Under the pieces are notes generated by a model. It saw only the letters and a program-made list of their open reading frames with translations. It did not search any database and had not been told where the DNA came from. From Alphaproteobacteria bacterium (lineage in GTDB: Bacteria; Pseudomonadota; Alphaproteobacteria; Micropepsales; Micropepsaceae), in NCBI GenBank assembly GCA_003131925.1, contig PKWC01000037.1:7175-14269 (forward strand): a stretch of DNA of 7,095 bases, read 5' to 3'. The position numbers and the translations under genes were made by a program. This document shows positions 6,395 through 7,095 of this stretch, piece by piece (the first letter of the stretch is position 1; each line of letters begins with the position of its first letter).

Positions 6395-7095
6395 GCCCGA
6401 CCCGAGGCCCGCAGGAGATAGACGCTTACCGCGGACGCCACGGTGACCACGAGTTCGGCTTCTTCGAACCGTGGCTCGCGACCTTCTTGGATGTGCCGGC
6501 CCTGCTCAGAGGCGAACCCCCACAGCTTATGCAGGGCGGTGTCGAGCGGGGGAGGAAAGCTCAGCCGCCCGATGATCTTTCCGAGGGTATCGCTGCTCCC
6601 ATCGACCTCGCGCGCCACGCATTCCAAGGCCGCCATCGCGTGCTGGATGGCGCCCGTCACGTCAGCAACCGGCCGGCGCGAGATGTCCTTGAGCGCCTCG
6701 TGCAGTTCGTTAGCGGCGGTCGGCGTCCCAGCGCCCCGCATGATTTGGGCCGCGTCGCCGGTCGCCAGTTCGAACGGCTCCGAGCCGCGGGCGACGATGA
6801 CGCCCGTTTTCATCTGCCAGCCGACACCATGTTCGTGAAACAGCAGGTTCAGCCGGCGCTCAAATTCTGGCCGCCGGGCATCGGTGTAGTCACCCTCGCC
6901 AACGGCTTGGTAGAGGCGTTCGGCGATGTCATAGACCCTGTACCACGGCGCCCCGTCAATCAGGCGAGACACCTCGTTCTCGACGTTCCCAGGCGACCAA
7001 TTGTTCGGGTCCGGTCGCTTGAGCAAAACCTCGCACACAGCATCTCGCATTCCACCTGGGCCGAGCCCGCAGGCATAGCCAAGCATCAGTACGCC
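6388..7095 (-). CDS. AbiJ-NTD4-like protein with HEPN-like C-terminal domain (5' end outside window)
   Basis: The minus-strand frame is open from the window edge to TAG at 6390-6388. An ATG at 7086-7084 would give 232 residues, but the frame continues upstream (GVL before M) and the family's first helix normally starts some 15-25 residues earlier, so the true start is probably outside. The N-terminal half ('RDAVCEVLLKRPDPNNWSPG', 'APWYRVYDIAERLY', 'FERRLNLLFHEHGVGWQMKT' counting from that ATG at about 14-94) matches the AbiJ-NTD4 type domain found fused to HEPN domains in abortive-infection proteins. The second half ('AIQHAMAALECVAREVDGSS', 'LGKIIGRLSFPPPLDTALHK', 'LWGFASEQGRHIQEGREP') matches the helical HEPN-like partner. 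A canonical Rx4-6H is not present; only the adjacent pair R197-H198 is seen. The domain may therefore be non-catalytic and act in sensing or dimerisation. It is the first visible gene of the operon with the nuclease. Soluble, no signal peptide. Confidence 0.83.
   Translation of the reverse strand, partial: GVLMLGYACGLGPGGMRDAVCEVLLKRPDPNNWSPGNVENEVSRLIDGAPWYRVYDIAERLYQAVGEGDYTDARRPEFERRLNLLFHEHGVGWQMKTGVIVARGSEPFELATGDAAQIMRGAGTPTAANELHEALKDISRRPVADVTGAIQHAMAALECVAREVDGSSDTLGKIIGRLSFPPPLDTALHKLWGFASEQGRHIQEGREPRFEEAELVVTVASAVSVYLLRASGRAR

Overview
The window is chromosomal-type DNA from a fairly GC-rich bacterium. The third codon positions are mostly G or C and the protein composition is rich in A, R, D and E. 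An alphaproteobacterium or similar proteobacterium is a reasonable guess, but nothing in the window identifies the taxon. There are no rRNA or tRNA genes, CRISPR arrays or transposases. The gene set looks like part of a defence island: every confidently identified gene carries a domain typical of phage defence or abortive infection.

Layout. (1) Bases 1-3132, plus strand: the C-terminal 1043 residues of a very large STAND/NACHT-type NTPase. The ATPase core lies before the window. What is visible is the end of the winged-helix region, with the typical 'FAHAVFEEFLAA' signature, followed by about 950 residues of alpha-solenoid sensor. (2) A 66-bp convergent gap with a small hairpin. (3) Bases 4635-3199, minus strand: a 478-residue protein with an unrecognised N-terminal part and a C-terminal HEPN-like domain carrying a complete Rx4H ribonuclease motif. 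(4) Bases 4636-5080: a 445-bp gap with an AT-rich leader before the HEPN gene, a repeated GATAAGC motif, and a 63-codon open frame that looks like the decayed tail of an unknown gene. (5) Minus strand: a tightly coupled pair. An AbiJ-NTD4/HEPN-like protein (from the right edge to 6388) is followed after 2 bp by a PD-(D/E)xK nuclease-domain protein (6385-5081).

How they may work together (inference). The 2-bp spacing, with the downstream Shine-Dalgarno sequence inside the end of the upstream gene, argues that the AbiJ-like protein and the nuclease are made together, perhaps as sensor/regulator and DNA-cleaving effector. The Rx4H HEPN protein has its own leader and may be a stand-alone RNA-targeting abortive-infection factor. 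The NACHT protein is transcribed towards these genes and is probably an independent phage-sensing system whose N-terminal effector is not visible. The least familiar items are the AbiJ-like/nuclease pair and the HEPN protein with the unknown N-terminal half.
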